NCBI RefSeq assembly: GCF_039534915.1 | Contig: NZ_BAAAWE010000001.1 | Location: 930,001 to 994,000 of the forward strand | Direction of reading: 5' to 3' | Length of the DNA stretch: 64,000 nucleotides | DNA from: Streptomyces roseofulvus | GTDB lineage: Bacteria; Actinomycetota; Actinomycetes; Streptomycetales; Streptomycetaceae | In this document: in pieces, positions 1 through 11,448 of the stretch | Numbering within the stretch: position 1 is the stretch's first letter | Layout of the letters: each line of letters starts with the position of its first letter | Made by a program: the position numbers and the translations under genes | Notes under the pieces: generated by a model | The model's input: the letters and a program-made list of their open reading frames with translations, nothing else | What the model was told of the DNA's origin: nothing | The model's database searches: none

Positions 1-1119
1 GGCCGGGGGCGCCGCGACCGGCCCCGAAGGAGTCGGTGCGGCTGGAGCGGCCGTGTACCCGGCGGGGAGCGGCGGCACCCGAGTCGGCGTCGGGGTCGGA
101 GGCCCTACCGGCACGGGCATCAGGGCCGGTTCCGGGGCCGGCGCGGGGGCGGACCCGGGGCGCTCCCCCGACACGGCCACCGCACCGCCGCTGGGAGCGG
201 CCACGGTCGCGGGCGGCGCCACCGCGGGCTCGGGAGCGGTACCGGACACCGGAGCCGGCACAGACGCGGGCACGGGAACCGCAACGGAAGCAGGCGCAGG
301 CACGGAAACCACCACGGGCGCCGGAACGGGAACCGCCACGGGCGCCGGAGCCGGCCCAGGCACAGGCTCAGGCGCCGCCGCCGCTGCGCCCCCCGGCACC
401 GGTGGGGTCGCGTGGTGACCGGGCACCGGCAGGAACCACGTCTGCGGCGACCCGGTGCGGGCGGCCGCCTCCGCGTGCAGCACGGCGAAGGGCGCGCGGG
501 TGCCGGCGCGCCACTGGTCGGCCCAGGCTCGGAGGTAGTCGGGGGTGGCGCGCTCGCCTCGCCTCGGGGGCGGGGTGACGCGGGCGTACAGCGTCGGGGA
601 CGGGTTCAGGCGGAGGAGGTCCGGGCCGGTGCCGAGGCGGGTCCAGGCGGCCGGGTCGGCGACGAGGTCGGCGACGATCGTCGTCGTCCCGGCCGGCCGC
701 GCGGCCGCCGCCTCCGCGAGCCAGTGCCAGGGCAGGGCCGTGTAACGGAGCGCCGCCGAGGTGCTGCGGGCCAGCGCGAGGTGCGGCAGTTGCTGGCGGC
801 GGTCCAGGTGGAGCTGGCCCGCGAGGTAGAGGACGAGCGGGCCGGGGCTCTGGGCGGCGGCGCGCAGCCGGGTGAGGACGGTCTGCGGGTCGACGGGGTC
901 GGCGAGTTCGACGAGCGTCGCGGTCACCGTGCCCGTGAGGACGCCGGGCGGCACGGCCGCGAGCGCGGGCAGCACGGAGGCCGCGTCCAGGGTGCGCCCG
1001 CGGCCCGTCGGCGCCGCCGCGAGCAGTACCGCCGTGCCGGCCGGGCCCGAAGTCACCGCCGCCGCCTCCCCCGTGTCCGTACGCACCGCGCCCGCCGCAC
1101 CGTTCACCTCGTCGCTCAC
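1..1119 (-). CDS. Unknown protein with long Pro/Ala/Val-rich linker, partial (runs off the left edge)
   Basis: This reading frame starts at GTG (1117-1119) and stays open to the left edge, so at least 373 residues are present and the C-terminus is missing. Residues 1-240 look globular, with alternating hydrophobic stretches and Trp/Leu-rich segments that I cannot assign to a family. From about residue 245 the chain becomes a low-complexity linker with recurring Pro-Val-Pro and Pro-Ala-Pro units. This resembles Streptomyces multidomain proteins in which a disordered Pro/Ala hinge joins two folded parts. It is divergent from the PAS/SpoIIE phosphatase gene, with about 180 bp between the starts. 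No clear ribosome binding site precedes the GTG, so the start is tentative. The plus-strand frames over this region have the Arg/Gly-rich composition of antisense shadows. No function is proposed. Confidence 0.6.
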   Translation of the reverse strand, partial: MSDEVNGAAGAVRTDTGEAAAVTSGPAGTAVLLAAAPTGRGRTLDAASVLPALAAVPPGVLTGTVTATLVELADPVDPQTVLTRLRAAAQSPGPLVLYLAGQLHLDRRQQLPHLALARSTSAALRYTALPWHWLAEAAAARPAGTTTIVADLVADPAAWTRLGTGPDLLRLNPSPTLYARVTPPPRRGERATPDYLRAWADQWRAGTRAPFAVLHAEAAARTGSPQTWFLPVPGHHATPPVPGGAAAAAPEPVPGPAPAPVAVPVPAPVVVSVPAPASVAVPVPASVPAPVSGTAPEPAVAPPATVAAPSGGAVAVSGERPGSAPAPAPEPALMPVPVGPPTPTPTRVPPLPAGYTAAPAAPTPSGPVAAPPA

Positions 1120-1300
1120 CACACGTGCACCGTAACCCGTTGTGTCGTGGCCGATAACGGCCGGGCCGTTGACATATGCCAGAAGCACCACCGGATCGAG
1201 TGTTGCCAAACCCCTTACGGCCGCTCCGCCCCTGTGCCACAGTCGTCTCCTGGACCCGTTCCCACCCGGGCCCCGCGCCGCGCCTGTATCGGAGTACGAC

Positions 1301-2800
1301 ATGCCGTCCCCTCTGTTCGCGGACCATCCCGCCCAGCCACCTGAGCCGGGCGCCGTGGACGCGCTGATCTCGCAGACGAGCCGTCTGCGCGGCGAGGTCG
1401 ACGCCGTCCGCCGGGACACCGCCGTCCACGACGACGACCCCCGGCAGCGCTGGCAGCGCGCCCTCTGCGATCTGGCGATGCGTCAACTCGACGACTTGAG
1501 CGCGCAGTTCGGCCAGCTCCGGGACGGCGCCCCGGCCGTGACGCTCCCGGCCCCGCAGGCCCCCCCGCCGGAGGACGCCGCGCCCGAGGAGGGCACGCCG
1601 CTCTTCGACGGCTCCTTCACCAGCGAGGCCGGCGCCGCCTACGGCGAGGCGCCCGAGTCCACCGGTTCGCTCCTCGCCCGGGTCGGCAGCGCCGAGTGGA
1701 ACCTGCTGACCGACGAGGTGAGCTGGTCCGACGAGCTCTTCCAGATCTTCGGGCGCCCGCGCGAGCGGGGCCCCATGTCGCTCGACGAGATGCCGACGGT
1801 AGTCCTGCCGGACGACCAGCCCCGTCTCCAGGCGATGGTGACGGACTGCCTGATCGACGGGAAGCCGATCGACGGCGAGTTCCGGATCATCCGCGCGGAC
1901 GCCAAGATCCGCACCGTCCACATGACCGGCGAGCCGGTCCTCGACGCCGACGGCTGCACGGCCTCCATGTGGGCCGTCTTAAGGGACGTCAGCGAACTGC
2001 GCCGCAGCGAGCGGGCCGTCCGCGAGAGCCTCGACCGCCTGGAGCGGACCCGGCAGATCGAGCACACCGAGCGCCGGGTCGCCGTCGAGCTCCAGGAGGC
2101 GGTCCTGCCGCCCTGGCGCGGCTCGCTCGACTTCGCGCACGACGGACCGGCCCCGCTCGACGTGGCGGGACACTACTTCCCGGCCACCTCCACCGGCCTC
2201 ATCGGCGGCGACTGGTACGACGCCCTCGCGCTGCCCGCGGGCGACGCGCTGCTGACCGTCGGCGACCTCACCGGCCACGGCGTGGCCGCGACCTCCTCGA
2301 TGGCGATGCTGCTCGGCGCGCTGCGCGGCATGGCCGTGGCCGGGATCCGGCCCGGCGCCCTGATGGGCCACCTCAACCAGCTCCTGGAGAGCTCCGGCCA
2401 GCCCGCGCTCGGCAGCGCCCTGTGCTGCCGCTACGACCCGGTGGCGCGGACGCTCACCTGGGCGCAGGCCGGCCACCCCGCCCCGCTGCTGTTCCGCGGC
2501 GGGACGGGACGTCCGCTGCGCCGCCCCGAGGGCGTCCTCCTCGGGGCCACCCCAGGGGTCGCGTACGAGGAGACCGAGACCCGGCTGCAGCCGGGTGACG
2601 TGCTCGTGCTCCACACCGACGGGCTGACCCGCGGCGTGCACGTCCTCGACGACACCGGTGTCGACCGGGTGCTCGCCCTCGCCCCCCGGCTGGCGGAGGC
2701 GCGGGACGCACAGGAGTGCCTCCGGTCGGTCCTGGAGGAGTTCGGCGACGAGGCACGTGAGGACGACGCCTGCGTGATGGTCGTCCGCGTCGGCTCCTGA
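1301..2800 (+). CDS. PAS domain-containing SpoIIE-family (PP2C) protein phosphatase
   Basis: The 499-residue protein starts at ATG 1301, six bases after GGAG (1291-1294). The upstream in-frame extension is poorly codon-biased and was rejected. Residues 1-120 contain a short helical region and an acidic/Pro linker. Residues about 125-240 form a PAS-fold sensor (Trp at the domain start, then an FQIFGR segment and a DVSELRRSE exit helix). Residues about 265-498 are the SpoIIE/PP2C catalytic domain, with GGDWYDA and GDLTGHG metal-binding motifs, AGHPAPLL, an HTDGLTR segment and a terminal EDDACVMVV strand. Family members dephosphorylate anti-anti-sigma factors in partner-switching cascades. The sensed signal and partner are not shown by the sequence. 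Codon 227 (1979-1981) is TTA, the rare bldA-dependent leucine codon, suggesting translation limited to late growth. Confidence 0.9.
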   Translation: MPSPLFADHPAQPPEPGAVDALISQTSRLRGEVDAVRRDTAVHDDDPRQRWQRALCDLAMRQLDDLSAQFGQLRDGAPAVTLPAPQAPPPEDAAPEEGTPLFDGSFTSEAGAAYGEAPESTGSLLARVGSAEWNLLTDEVSWSDELFQIFGRPRERGPMSLDEMPTVVLPDDQPRLQAMVTDCLIDGKPIDGEFRIIRADAKIRTVHMTGEPVLDADGCTASMWAVLRDVSELRRSERAVRESLDRLERTRQIEHTERRVAVELQEAVLPPWRGSLDFAHDGPAPLDVAGHYFPATSTGLIGGDWYDALALPAGDALLTVGDLTGHGVAATSSMAMLLGALRGMAVAGIRPGALMGHLNQLLESSGQPALGSALCCRYDPVARTLTWAQAGHPAPLLFRGGTGRPLRRPEGVLLGATPGVAYEETETRLQPGDVLVLHTDGLTRGVHVLDDTGVDRVLALAPRLAEARDAQECLRSVLEEFGDEAREDDACVMVVRVGS

Positions 2801-2938
2801 GCCGATCCGCACGGCGGGAGTCGTCCGCGTACCCGTCCGAGAGTCGGTACGAGGAGTCCAGCGCGGGGCAGGCCGGAGCACGGGCCGGTGGGCCCTGTCC
2901 GTCCGTCCGCGTCGTCTTTCCCGGGGTCGTGCCGGCGG

Positions 2939-4429
2939 TCAGACCATCCCCGACCGCGGCGCCTCCGGCGAGCGCGGCAGCTCGACCTCCAGCTCGGCCC
3001 GCAGGTCCTCGATCTTCGAGTAGCCGGCGTACTGGCCGGTGAGCCGGTACATCTCGCGCAGCCGGTGCCAGGTCCGGTGCGAGGACGTCTCGCCCATCGA
3101 GATCAGGGCGAGCCGGGCGTAGCGGTCCGCCTGCTCCGGGTCGTCGGCGATGAAGCAGGCCGAGGCCATCGAGATGTGGTCGAAGAGCTTCGAGCGGTCG
3201 TGTCCGTCGCGCCGCAGGTCCAGGGCGAGCCGGGCGTGGTGCTGCGCGGTGACGGCCGCCGTCGGGTCGTGCTCGGCGAGCGTCCGGTAGGCGAGCGCCT
3301 GCATGCCGTGCATGTCGGCCTCGTCGAAGCTCTGCATCCAGCTCGGCGTCTTCTCCTGCCGGTCGGAGACGAAGAGGTCCTCGGCCTCGCCGAGGGTGCG
3401 GCGCATCGCCTGGCCGTGCCCCATCGACGCCTGCGCCCACGCCTCGATGGTGTGGAACATGGCCTGGGTGCGCGGCAGCAGCCGCTCCCCCGCACCGGAC
3501 TTGGCGAGCTTCATCAGGTCGAGTGCGTCGTCGGGACGGCCCAGGTGGACCATCTGACGGGCGGCGCGGGAGAGCGCCTCCCCGGCCCGGGGCCGGTCGC
3601 CGCTCTCGCGGGCCGCGTGGGCGGCGATGACGAAGTACCGCTGGGCGGTGGGTTCCAGGCCCACGTCGTGGGACATCCAGCCCGCCAGGACGGCGAGGTT
3701 GGCGGCGACGCCCCACAGGCGGCGCTGGAGGTGCTCGGCGTGGCGGTAGGCCAGCATGCCGCCGACCTCGTTCAACTGGCCGACCACGGCCTTGCGCTGG
3801 AGGCCGCCGCCCCGGGAGGCGTCCCAGGCGCGGAAGACCTCCACGGAGCGCTCCAGCGCCTCGATCTCCTCCGACCCGATGGGGGCGGCCTCGTAGCGGT
3901 CGTACCCGGCGGGGTCGGCGTGGAGGGGATCGACGGCCCGGGGGGCCGCGGCGGGGCGGGAGGGCTCGGTCCTGAGCCAGTCGTGCAGGGAGCTGTTGAG
4001 TGCGGATCCGGCGGTGAGCGCGATACCCGCGCCCATCAGGCCGCGTCGGTTGAGCATGAGGTCCATTCCCGTGAATTCGGTGAGGACCGCAGCCGTACGG
4101 TCGGGAGCCCAGGGCATTCCGTCAGGGTTCTCGTCGTTGTTCCTGACGGCCTGCCGCGTTCCGGCACGCCCGCGTCGTACGAACCCGAGGTCCTCGATGG
4201 TCACGACACGACCGAGTCGCTCGGTGAACAGGGCGGCCAGCACCCGGGGAACGGGATCGCGCGGGGTCTCCCCCTTGTCGATCCAGCGCCGTACCCGCGA
4301 GGTGTCGGTCGACAGCTGGGGGTGGCCCATGGCCGCCGCCTGCCGGTTGACCAGCCGCGCGAGTTCGCCCTTGGACCAGCCGGCGAGGCCGAAGAGGTCC
4401 GCCAGGCGGGTGTTGGTCTGTCCTGTCAC
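2939..4429 (-). CDS. NsdA-like HTH regulator with tetratricopeptide region
   Basis: This 496-residue protein starts at GTG (4427-4429), giving an N-terminus beginning MTGQTNTRLADLF. An in-frame ATG at 4477 would add 16 poorly conserved-looking residues. Residues about 5-80 form a Cro/XRE-like HTH (GWSKGELARLVNRQ, then SRVRRWIDKGETP). After a linker, residues about 170-490 are helical repeats of tetratricopeptide type, with recurrent Ala/Gly/Leu helix pairs. Size and layout match the Streptomyces family that includes NsdA, a negative regulator of sporulation and antibiotic production. I infer family membership from memory and cannot say whether this is the orthologue. It is divergent from the phosphotransferase gene. 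The intergenic region between them carries a strong inverted/direct repeat (4482-4511), a candidate binding site for this regulator. Confidence 0.85.
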   Translation of the reverse strand: MTGQTNTRLADLFGLAGWSKGELARLVNRQAAAMGHPQLSTDTSRVRRWIDKGETPRDPVPRVLAALFTERLGRVVTIEDLGFVRRGRAGTRQAVRNNDENPDGMPWAPDRTAAVLTEFTGMDLMLNRRGLMGAGIALTAGSALNSSLHDWLRTEPSRPAAAPRAVDPLHADPAGYDRYEAAPIGSEEIEALERSVEVFRAWDASRGGGLQRKAVVGQLNEVGGMLAYRHAEHLQRRLWGVAANLAVLAGWMSHDVGLEPTAQRYFVIAAHAARESGDRPRAGEALSRAARQMVHLGRPDDALDLMKLAKSGAGERLLPRTQAMFHTIEAWAQASMGHGQAMRRTLGEAEDLFVSDRQEKTPSWMQSFDEADMHGMQALAYRTLAEHDPTAAVTAQHHARLALDLRRDGHDRSKLFDHISMASACFIADDPEQADRYARLALISMGETSSHRTWHRLREMYRLTGQYAGYSKIEDLRAELEVELPRSPEAPRSGMV

Positions 4430-4481
4430 GTCTAAGCCCCCAGGTTCTCGGCTGAGTTGACAGTAGCCCCCTGTCATAGGG

Positions 4482-4511
4482 CTGGCGACTATTCGCCAGG
4501 GTTCGCCAGGG
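4482..4511. promoter_or_regulatory. Candidate operator: inverted plus direct repeat CTGGCGA-N4-TCGCCAG-N3-TCGCCAG
   Basis: CTGGCGA (4482-4488) is followed after four bases by its exact inverse TCGCCAG (4493-4499), which recurs at 4503-4509. Put another way, TTCGCCAGGG is tandemly duplicated at 4492-4501 and 4502-4511. The element sits 53 bp upstream of the NsdA-like regulator start and about 155 bp upstream of the phosphotransferase start, in the space between the divergent genes. Autoregulation is an inference. Confidence 0.45.
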
Positions 4512-4665
4512 TGCGCTCAGTGTTCCGCTACCCACGCGCGGGTGTCAGGTAGGTATGCGCCACCCCGCCCCGTCGACCGGCCCTCATTTTCCCCAGGGTG
4601 CGGACCGGGGGCGGGCGGGGGCGACGCACGCGATTCGTCGGCACACGAAGGGATCTGTCACCTCC

Positions 4666-5802
4666 ATGTACACAGCATCGTCCTCCGTGTCCGCCCCGCC
4701 CCGGCCGCAGTCCCGCATGGTGCCGGCCGGCGCCGGACCCTACCTCGCCCCCGCGCCACGGGGCGCCAGGCCCCGCTCCTGGGCGGCCGGGACCGGCACC
4801 GGACCCGGTGCCCAGATGAGCGGCAGGATCGACCTGTCCGGCCCGCAGGGGGCTCAGCTGAAGGTCGCCATCGCCTCGGTGCAGCGGATCTGCCCGGAGT
4901 TCAACCCGGTGCAGGTGCTGCGGCGCAGCGGCCGGTCGGTCCTGATCGTCGGGACGACAGGACGCACGACGGCGGTGGCGAAGTGTTTACTGGACCACTC
5001 GCCGGCGTGGGCCGAGCGGTTCCGGCACGAGATAGCTTCCTACCGGTCCTTCGTACGCCACCGTCCGCCGGTGCGCGCGCCGCGGCTGATCGCCGCGGAC
5101 CCGGACAACTGCACGCTGGTGATCGAGCGGATGCCCGGACGGGCCGCGGCGCTCTCGCGCCACCCCGTGGAGGCCCCGCCGCGGTCCGACGTGCGGGCGG
5201 CGCTCGGGGCGATCGCCCGGCTCAACGCCTGGCGTCCGCCGGCCGGGACCTTCGACGCGCCGCTGGACTACGGGACGAGGATCGCCCGCTACCACGAGCT
5301 CGGGCTCTTCACCGACCGGGACCGCGACGACCTGCAGAAGCTGCTGCACGGCCTGGCCCACGCCGGCGGCCGGCAGGGCATGGGCCAGTTCTGCCACGGC
5401 GACGCCCTGCTCTCCAACATCCTCCTCTCCCCCGCCGGTCCGGTCCTCGTCGACTGGGAGCACGCCGGCTGGTACCTGCCCGGCTACGACCTGGCGACGC
5501 TGTGGGCGGTGCTCGGTGACGCGCCGCTGGCGCGCCGGCAGATCAGCCAGATGGCACAGCAGCAGGGTCCGGCCGCCAGGGACGCCTTCCTGGTGAACCT
5601 GATGATCGTGCTGACGCGGGAGATCCGGACGTACGAGACGGCCGTGCAGCGGACCATCAAGGAGGCTCCGCCGGCGGGCACGGTGCCGGTGCCCTCGGGG
5701 GCGCTGGCGCCCGGGGAGGAACAGCGGCTGCTGCTGAGGCGGCTGCACGACGACTGCGCCATGGCACGGCGGGCCGTGCGCGCGGCGGTCGGGACGCGCT
5801 GA
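4666..5802 (+). CDS. Aminoglycoside-phosphotransferase-fold (APH/choline kinase-like) protein
   Basis: The 378-residue protein is taken to start at ATG 4666, with GAAGG about 14 bases upstream. ATG 4555 would add 37 Arg/Gly-rich residues. Residues 1-60 are low-complexity Pro/Ala/Arg. The APH fold follows: an N-lobe near residues 70-140 with AVAKCLL supplying the ATP-binding Lys, an IERMPGR hinge, catalytic [12 protein letters not shown] (HGD...N) near 243-254, and a metal-binding DWEHAG near 263. The substrate is unknown, and it need not be an antibiotic. Codon 108 (4987-4989) is TTA, giving likely bldA dependence. It is divergent from the NsdA-like regulator, and a perfect hairpin overlaps its stop codon. 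Confidence 0.82.
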   Translation: MYTASSSVSAPPRPQSRMVPAGAGPYLAPAPRGARPRSWAAGTGTGPGAQMSGRIDLSGPQGAQLKVAIASVQRICPEFNPVQVLRRSGRSVLIVGTTGRTTAVAKCLLDHSPAWAERFRHEIASYRSFVRHRPPVRAPRLIAADPDNCTLVIERMPGRAAALSRHPVEAPPRSDVRAALGAIARLNAWRPPAGTFDAPLDYGTRIARYHELGLFTDRDRDDLQKLLHGLAHAGGRQGMGQFCHGDALLSNILLSPAGPVLVDWEHAGWYLPGYDLATLWAVLGDAPLARRQISQMAQQQGPAARDAFLVNLMIVLTREIRTYETAVQRTIKEAPPAGTVPVPSGALAPGEEQRLLLRRLHDDCAMARRAVRAAVGTR

Positions 5803-5813
5803 CGTCCCGACCG
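5786..5813 (+). terminator. Hairpin overlapping the phosphotransferase stop codon
   Basis: CGGTCGGGACG (5786-5796) pairs perfectly with CGTCCCGACCG (5803-5813) across a six-base loop that contains the TGA stop. No T-tract follows, as is common for Streptomyces terminators. It could also act in mRNA stability. Confidence 0.6.
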
Positions 5814-6084
5814 CGAGACGGGGGTGTGCGCCGCGCACCCGGTGCCGACACACCGGGAGTGCGGCGCTTCGCCGTCTCCGGGGGCCTCATTGGTCGAGAC
5901 CACCGACGCGCCGCCGGTGGGCGGGCCGTCACCGCGAAAGTCGGCCCGTTCGGCCGCCGAAACCGCGCTGACGTGGGAACTCCCTCTCGGCGAGGGGTGA
6001 TTGACGGATGGTCCGGGAGCCGCTACCCCTGTACGGGTTCGGTCCCGCACGCCCCCGTGTCACCCCCCGCCCCTGGAGGCTGCC

Positions 6085-10429
<4,345 letters not shown>

Positions 10430-10434
10430 CAGCG

Positions 10435-10473
10435 GCGAAGGGCCGCCCCGGGGTCTCCGGGGCGGCCCTTCGC
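10435..10473. terminator. Bidirectional terminator between geoA and the S4 protein gene
   Basis: A perfect 17-bp stem (10435-10451 with 10457-10473) encloses a GGTCT loop in the 56-bp space between two convergent genes. It can form on either transcript. Confidence 0.88.
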
Positions 10474-10485
10474 TCCTCGGCGGGT

Positions 10486-10854
10486 CTAACGGGAGCCGCG
10501 GCCGCGCAGCTCGTCGATCTCGCGGCGCTCGCGCTTGGTGGGGCGGCCCGCGCCGCGGTCGCGGACGGCGGCCAGCGCCACGTGCTCGCGCGGCGGCGGG
10601 GGCGGGCTGTTGTCCACGTACGCCTCGGCGGCCACCGGCGGGCCGACCCGCTTCGTCAGCAGCTCCTTGACCTCGACGATCCGCTCCCGGCCGGCCACGT
10701 AGACCCGGACCTCGTCGCCCGGCTTCACGGACTGGGCGGGCTTGGCCCGCTCGCCGTTGACCTTGACGTGTCCGGCCCGGCAGGCCGCGGCGGCCTGGGA
10801 GCGGGTCTTGGTCAGGCGGACCGCCCAGATCCAGGCGTCGACGCGTGCGCTCAT
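10486..10854 (-). CDS. S4-domain RNA-binding protein (Hsp15-like)
   Basis: The 122-residue protein begins with an S4 RNA-binding domain at residues 4-65 (RVDAWIWAVRLTKTRSQA, then GHVKVNG and PGDEV). The tail is Pro-rich and then Lys/Arg-rich (GRPTKRERREIDEL). This layout matches the Hsp15 family, whose members bind the 50S subunit carrying stalled nascent chains and help ribosome recycling. It lies 16 bp downstream of the next minus-strand gene and is probably co-transcribed with it. A shared terminator with geoA closes the unit. Domain assignment is firm; the exact ribosomal role is inferred from the family. Confidence 0.9.
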   Translation of the reverse strand: MSARVDAWIWAVRLTKTRSQAAAACRAGHVKVNGERAKPAQSVKPGDEVRVYVAGRERIVEVKELLTKRVGPPVAAEAYVDNSPPPPPREHVALAAVRDRGAGRPTKRERREIDELRGRGSR

Positions 10855-10870
10855 CGGCCCCCGCCCCCGC

Positions 10871-11368
10871 TCAGCCCTGCTGGAACAGCTCGGCGGGAAG
10901 AGGCTTGAGCAGCGCGTAGAGGTCGTCGGTGATCGGCCGGTCCCAACTGGCGATCGTCACCAGGACGTTGTCGCTGCGGTCGAACTGGACGCAGGAGATA
11001 CGGCTCTCGGAGAGCTTGAGGCGGCGCACGATGAGGAGGTTGTCGCCCTGCATCACGGGGACGTCCTCGGTGTCGAGCACCTCGACCGGCTCGTCGTTCT
11101 CGAGGGCGGCGAGGAGCTGGGCCACCTCGAAGGGGATCTGGCCGTCGGCGAGCTCCCGGGCCGGGGAGCCCTCCGGCAGGTTGCCGATGATCATCGCGGG
11201 GCCGCGGCCGCCGAAGAGGTCGTAGCGCAGGAAGACGCCCTGGCAGGAACCGTCGGGAGCGGGCAGCAGACCGGCGCCGAGATTGCCGGGCCAGTCCCCC
11301 GGGTCCATGGCCAGGACATCGAAGTCCGGGCCCGCGGGAGTGGCGCTGCGGCGGCGGAGGAAGGACAT
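10871..11368 (-). CDS. Conserved hypothetical protein
   Basis: The 165-residue protein is soluble, with no signal peptide or membrane segment. It has a well-formed codon pattern and alternating strand-like segments (FLRYDLFGG, MIIGNLP, LLIVRRLKL, VLVTIASWDRP), suggesting a compact alpha/beta fold. I do not recognise a named domain. The first gene of an apparent two-gene unit, it is followed after 16 bp by the S4 RNA-binding protein gene. No catalytic motif is visible. Confidence 0.8.
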   Translation of the reverse strand: MSFLRRRSATPAGPDFDVLAMDPGDWPGNLGAGLLPAPDGSCQGVFLRYDLFGGRGPAMIIGNLPEGSPARELADGQIPFEVAQLLAALENDEPVEVLDTEDVPVMQGDNLLIVRRLKLSESRISCVQFDRSDNVLVTIASWDRPITDDLYALLKPLPAELFQQG

Positions 11369-11448
11369 ACGGCCATGGTACGTGCCCGGGCGCGCGGCGC
11401 GGCGCCGGGCTCCGTCCTTCCGGCGCCGTCCGGGCGGGCCCGGCGGCC

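Noticed and set aside
1169..1174. TTGACA upstream of the SpoIIE phosphatase
   Set aside because: No acceptable -10 hexamer at 16-18 bp.
368..1921. 517-codon minus-strand open frame
   Set aside because: Antisense to the PAS/SpoIIE gene in its first half; another minus frame from 1119 is the better coding candidate.
4456..4461. TTGACA upstream of the phosphotransferase
   Set aside because: No -10 at proper spacing; the nearby TAGGGC is only 14 bp away.
4666..5802. Aminoglycoside resistance gene
   Set aside because: The fold is APH-like, but the family is broad, and the context next to an NsdA-like regulator with a TTA codon gives no support for drug modification.
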